Both the position numbers and the translations under genes were made by a program. From Acanthosoma haemorrhoidale (lineage: Eukaryota > Arthropoda > Insecta > Hemiptera > Acanthosomatidae), in assembly GCA_930367205.1 (NCBI GenBank), contig OV884009.1, positions 92,773,189 through 92,837,188 on the forward strand: a stretch of DNA of 64,000 nt, in the 5' to 3' direction. Shown here piece by piece: positions 62,354-64,000 of this stretch (within the stretch, counting starts at the first letter, position 1; each line of letters opens with the position of its first letter). Under the pieces are notes generated by a model, which was not told where the DNA came from, searched no databases, and was given only the letters and a program-made list of their open reading frames with translations.

Positions 62354-62605
62354 CCTTTATTGTGCTAAAATTACAATCTGCCTTATTTGACAATAAGTAG
62401 TTCAGATAAATGCTCTTATTCATACCGTATTTACAATTCATCATTTACTCGCTAATTCAAACAATATTTACAAAAAGCACATAGGCCTCCCAAATCCACA
62501 TGGTTGTCACCTCCCTCTCATGCGAAAGAAGAAGCGGAGTCTTGGGAAGTCACCCACGCTCGTCCGTCAGTCACGTCTCCGGATATGAGCCAGTGGTTAT
62601 ATAAA
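62354..62605 (-). mobile_element. 3' end of a Jockey-like LINE, same family as 5464-6815
   Basis: Strong resemblance by eye to 5480-5710: AAATTACAATCTGCCT, CATACCGTATTTACAATTCATCATT, AATATTTACAAA, then the GC-richer CTCCC...GCGAAAGA-GAAGC and GTCTCCGGATATGAGCCAG. Only the 3' UTR survives, ending where 5464-6815 would begin its coding part. Confidence 0.7.
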
Positions 62606-62634
62606 TAGAATATTATAAAAATCAACAATATTTC

Positions 62635-62865
62635 ATTAGCACTATATATAATTAGTCATTTTTTCGTGATAGCAAATAACTAAACAATATTTATTTGAAC
62701 ACGATGATGAAAAAGCGTGACTAAAGGAGGGGGGAAGTTCCAAAAGGATATTGCAAATATGACGAAGGAATTGTGTAGTATTTTACTTGTAGAATATGGT
62801 TGAGAAATTGATCAAATTCTGAAGAAGGGCCATTGAATCTGTCAATCTTCATTTTAGGTAAAGTC
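62635..62865 (-). mobile_element. 3' end of a CR1-like LINE, same family as 8160-9480
   Basis: Shares TCGTGATAGCAAATA, GAACACG, GGAGGGGGAAG and GACGAAGGAATTGTGTAGTAT with 8210-8320, and GTAGAATATGG with 8395, with a gap of about 80 bases between the last two. Non-coding. Confidence 0.65.
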
Positions 62866-62955
62866 AAGTTTCATTTATTCATCAAACGGCCAACTTCAGG
62901 TCTCACGAACCCGTTGGGTTTCCAACATTTATGTATTCTCCGACAATCCATTCCT

Positions 62956-63204
62956 TCATTGCAGTTCAATTGTTTGAGCTCTTATGGTACCAATTGAATT
63001 CACAAGCTCTTGTTCGGTTAAATTTTCGCACAAGGCTTCAACATTTTGATACAGTGCAGTTTGCAAAAGAGATTCTTTCCATTCACCAGTCAGAGATGAC
63101 TTGAGGTGTTCTCCTCTGGGTTTTACAGTAGAAAGGGAAAAACTAGGTAATTGAACTTTTAACGAATCCAAAATGGAATTAGCCATTACACTGCTGGGTC
63201 CCAT
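62956..63204 (-). CDS. small intronless ORF, possibly ENY2/Sus1-like (uncertain)
   Basis: 82 residues from the ATG at 63204 (context TTAAAATGGG; an alternative ATG lies at 63213) to a TGA ending at 62956. By eye, GEHLKSSLTGEWKESLLQ and then NLTEQELVNSIGTIRAQT align, with one gap, to the ENY2/Sus1 helix pattern (L...L...GWK[DE].L then [VT]T.[DE][DE]LV..I.....A). ENY2 family members act in the SAGA deubiquitinase module and TREX-2 mRNA export. The protein lacks the expected C-terminal helix and about ten family residues in the middle, so it could be a truncated retrocopy or unrelated. An AATAAA on the minus strand lies at 62874-62879. It is followed immediately by two LINE 3' ends in the same orientation. 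Confidence 0.4.
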   Translation of the reverse strand: MGPSSVMANSILDSLKVQLPSFSLSTVKPRGEHLKSSLTGEWKESLLQTALYQNVEALCENLTEQELVNSIGTIRAQTIELQ

Positions 63205-64000
63205 TTTAATCAAACACTAAATAACTGTAATGAAGGGGACAGGATAAAATTTTCTAAGTAAAAATTAAATCAAAAAATTTAAAGGAGCGATTACAAGATG
63301 CACAAATTTGCAACGAAATAAAAATTTAAAGGAGAAATGAATTTCCGAATTGGTCAAAAACAAAATATTACAAGAAATCAAATAATGAAAGTAAATTTTG
63401 AATTAATCAAAGCAATATGTAAATTAGAAATTAAACCTTTAGAGCCGCAGAGAGAAATAATCACACAATTATTAACGTCAAAGGTACGAATAATGAAAAC
63501 CAGTTTATTACAATGTAAACAAATGACACACCAAACCTTATGGCCGGTTATAAATGATAAGCTGGGTATTTTTGCCAACGTGATCGACTCAAAGGTAAAT
63601 TCAAATTCGTAAATGTAAATCACAAAAAAAAATTGCTGACTTCCGGTAATTCAATTATTTTGGCACCTGTTCAAAACAAGAAATTTAATTAATACAATCA
63701 TGTAGTAGATTGTATGTACAATAAGGTTTTTATTGCGTACATAAGGTTTAAAAAATATATAAAAGAAAATTAAATCAAATTGTAAATGAGAAAAAATGGA
63801 TGTAATTATAAAGCAATCAAAATTTCAGCCTGGTGAGCTCTAAATGGAAACTAAAATACTTTAGATATTACATGGAAGACCAAAAGTAGAAAAAATGGAA
63901 TATAAAGGTGGCTTACCAATTCCATGTAGACCCCGAAACCGAACGAAAGGTGAGGGGAGGTAATTTGAAGAACAAAGGGAATTAAGGTTTTAGGATATCC
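63205..64000. other. right edge: divergent short ORF, not assigned
   Basis: A 91-codon frame at 63337-63612 (+) runs head-to-head with the minus-strand ORF across about 125 bases of AT-rich DNA. Its Lys/Ile/Asn-rich composition fits AT-rich noncoding sequence, and I recognise no domain. Beyond 63612 the sequence is AT-rich without recognised features. Confidence 0.3.

Noticed and set aside
63337..63612. 91-codon + frame near the right end
   Set aside because: Lys/Asn/Ile-rich, no family resemblance, and an antisense frame of similar length overlaps it (63378-63623).

Overview
The window is AT-rich nuclear DNA from an arthropod, most likely an insect. Genes have short exons and multi-kilobase introns with GT-AG borders. 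The repeat content is a typical insect mix: Jockey- and CR1-like LINEs, BEL/Pao and Copia LTR elements, piggyBac, mariner, a Merlin-like remnant and tRNA-derived SINEs. I see no bacterial or organellar sequence, no CRISPR array and no intact tRNA or rRNA gene. The order cannot be fixed from sequence alone.

The one clearly functional gene fills the first 26.4 kb on the + strand. It is an 8-exon TRMT9B orthologue (the family called fire dancer, fid, in Drosophila). Joining exons 2024-2189, 5104-5207, 10700-10891, 14567-14730, 16987-17107, 17679-19476, 23047-23259 and 24213-26431 gives 4977 nt, or 1658 codons plus stop. All seven junctions are in frame. Exons 1-4 carry a class I SAM-dependent methyltransferase fold, exons 5-8 a very long Ser/Pro-rich low-complexity region, and exon 8 ends in the conserved C-terminal block of the family. 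Exon 4 is small and easily missed. Without it the reading frame appears broken at exon 5.

The introns are full of decayed transposons: a Copia fragment just upstream of exon 1, Merlin and mariner remnants in intron 1, two LINEs in intron 2, a SINE and a LINE piece in intron 3, LINE pieces in intron 4, and LINE plus a PBS-like tandem repeat in intron 6. From about 26.4 to 39 kb there is AT-rich sequence without recognisable genes. Its first part is probably 3' UTR.

From 39 kb to the end the window is accessory, repeat-dominated DNA. Its clearest items are a BEL/Pao element with two apparently identical 856-bp LTRs, only 207 bp of interior and a 5-bp target duplication (40834-42762); a decayed copy of a multi-copy arthropod ORF family (about 42770-44030, minus strand); LINE fragments at 51-54 kb and 60.5-61 kb; a piggyBac-like element with TTAA sites and matching termini but a broken transposase (56742-58456); and, near the right end, a small intronless minus-strand ORF that weakly resembles ENY2/Sus1 and lies directly upstream of two LINE 3' ends in the same orientation.

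I do not see a convincing new molecular system. The most unusual structures are a tandem repeat whose unit contains an exact match to a tRNA-Lys primer-binding site, a coding minisatellite of three 45-residue units in TRMT9B exon 8, and the collapsed BEL element.
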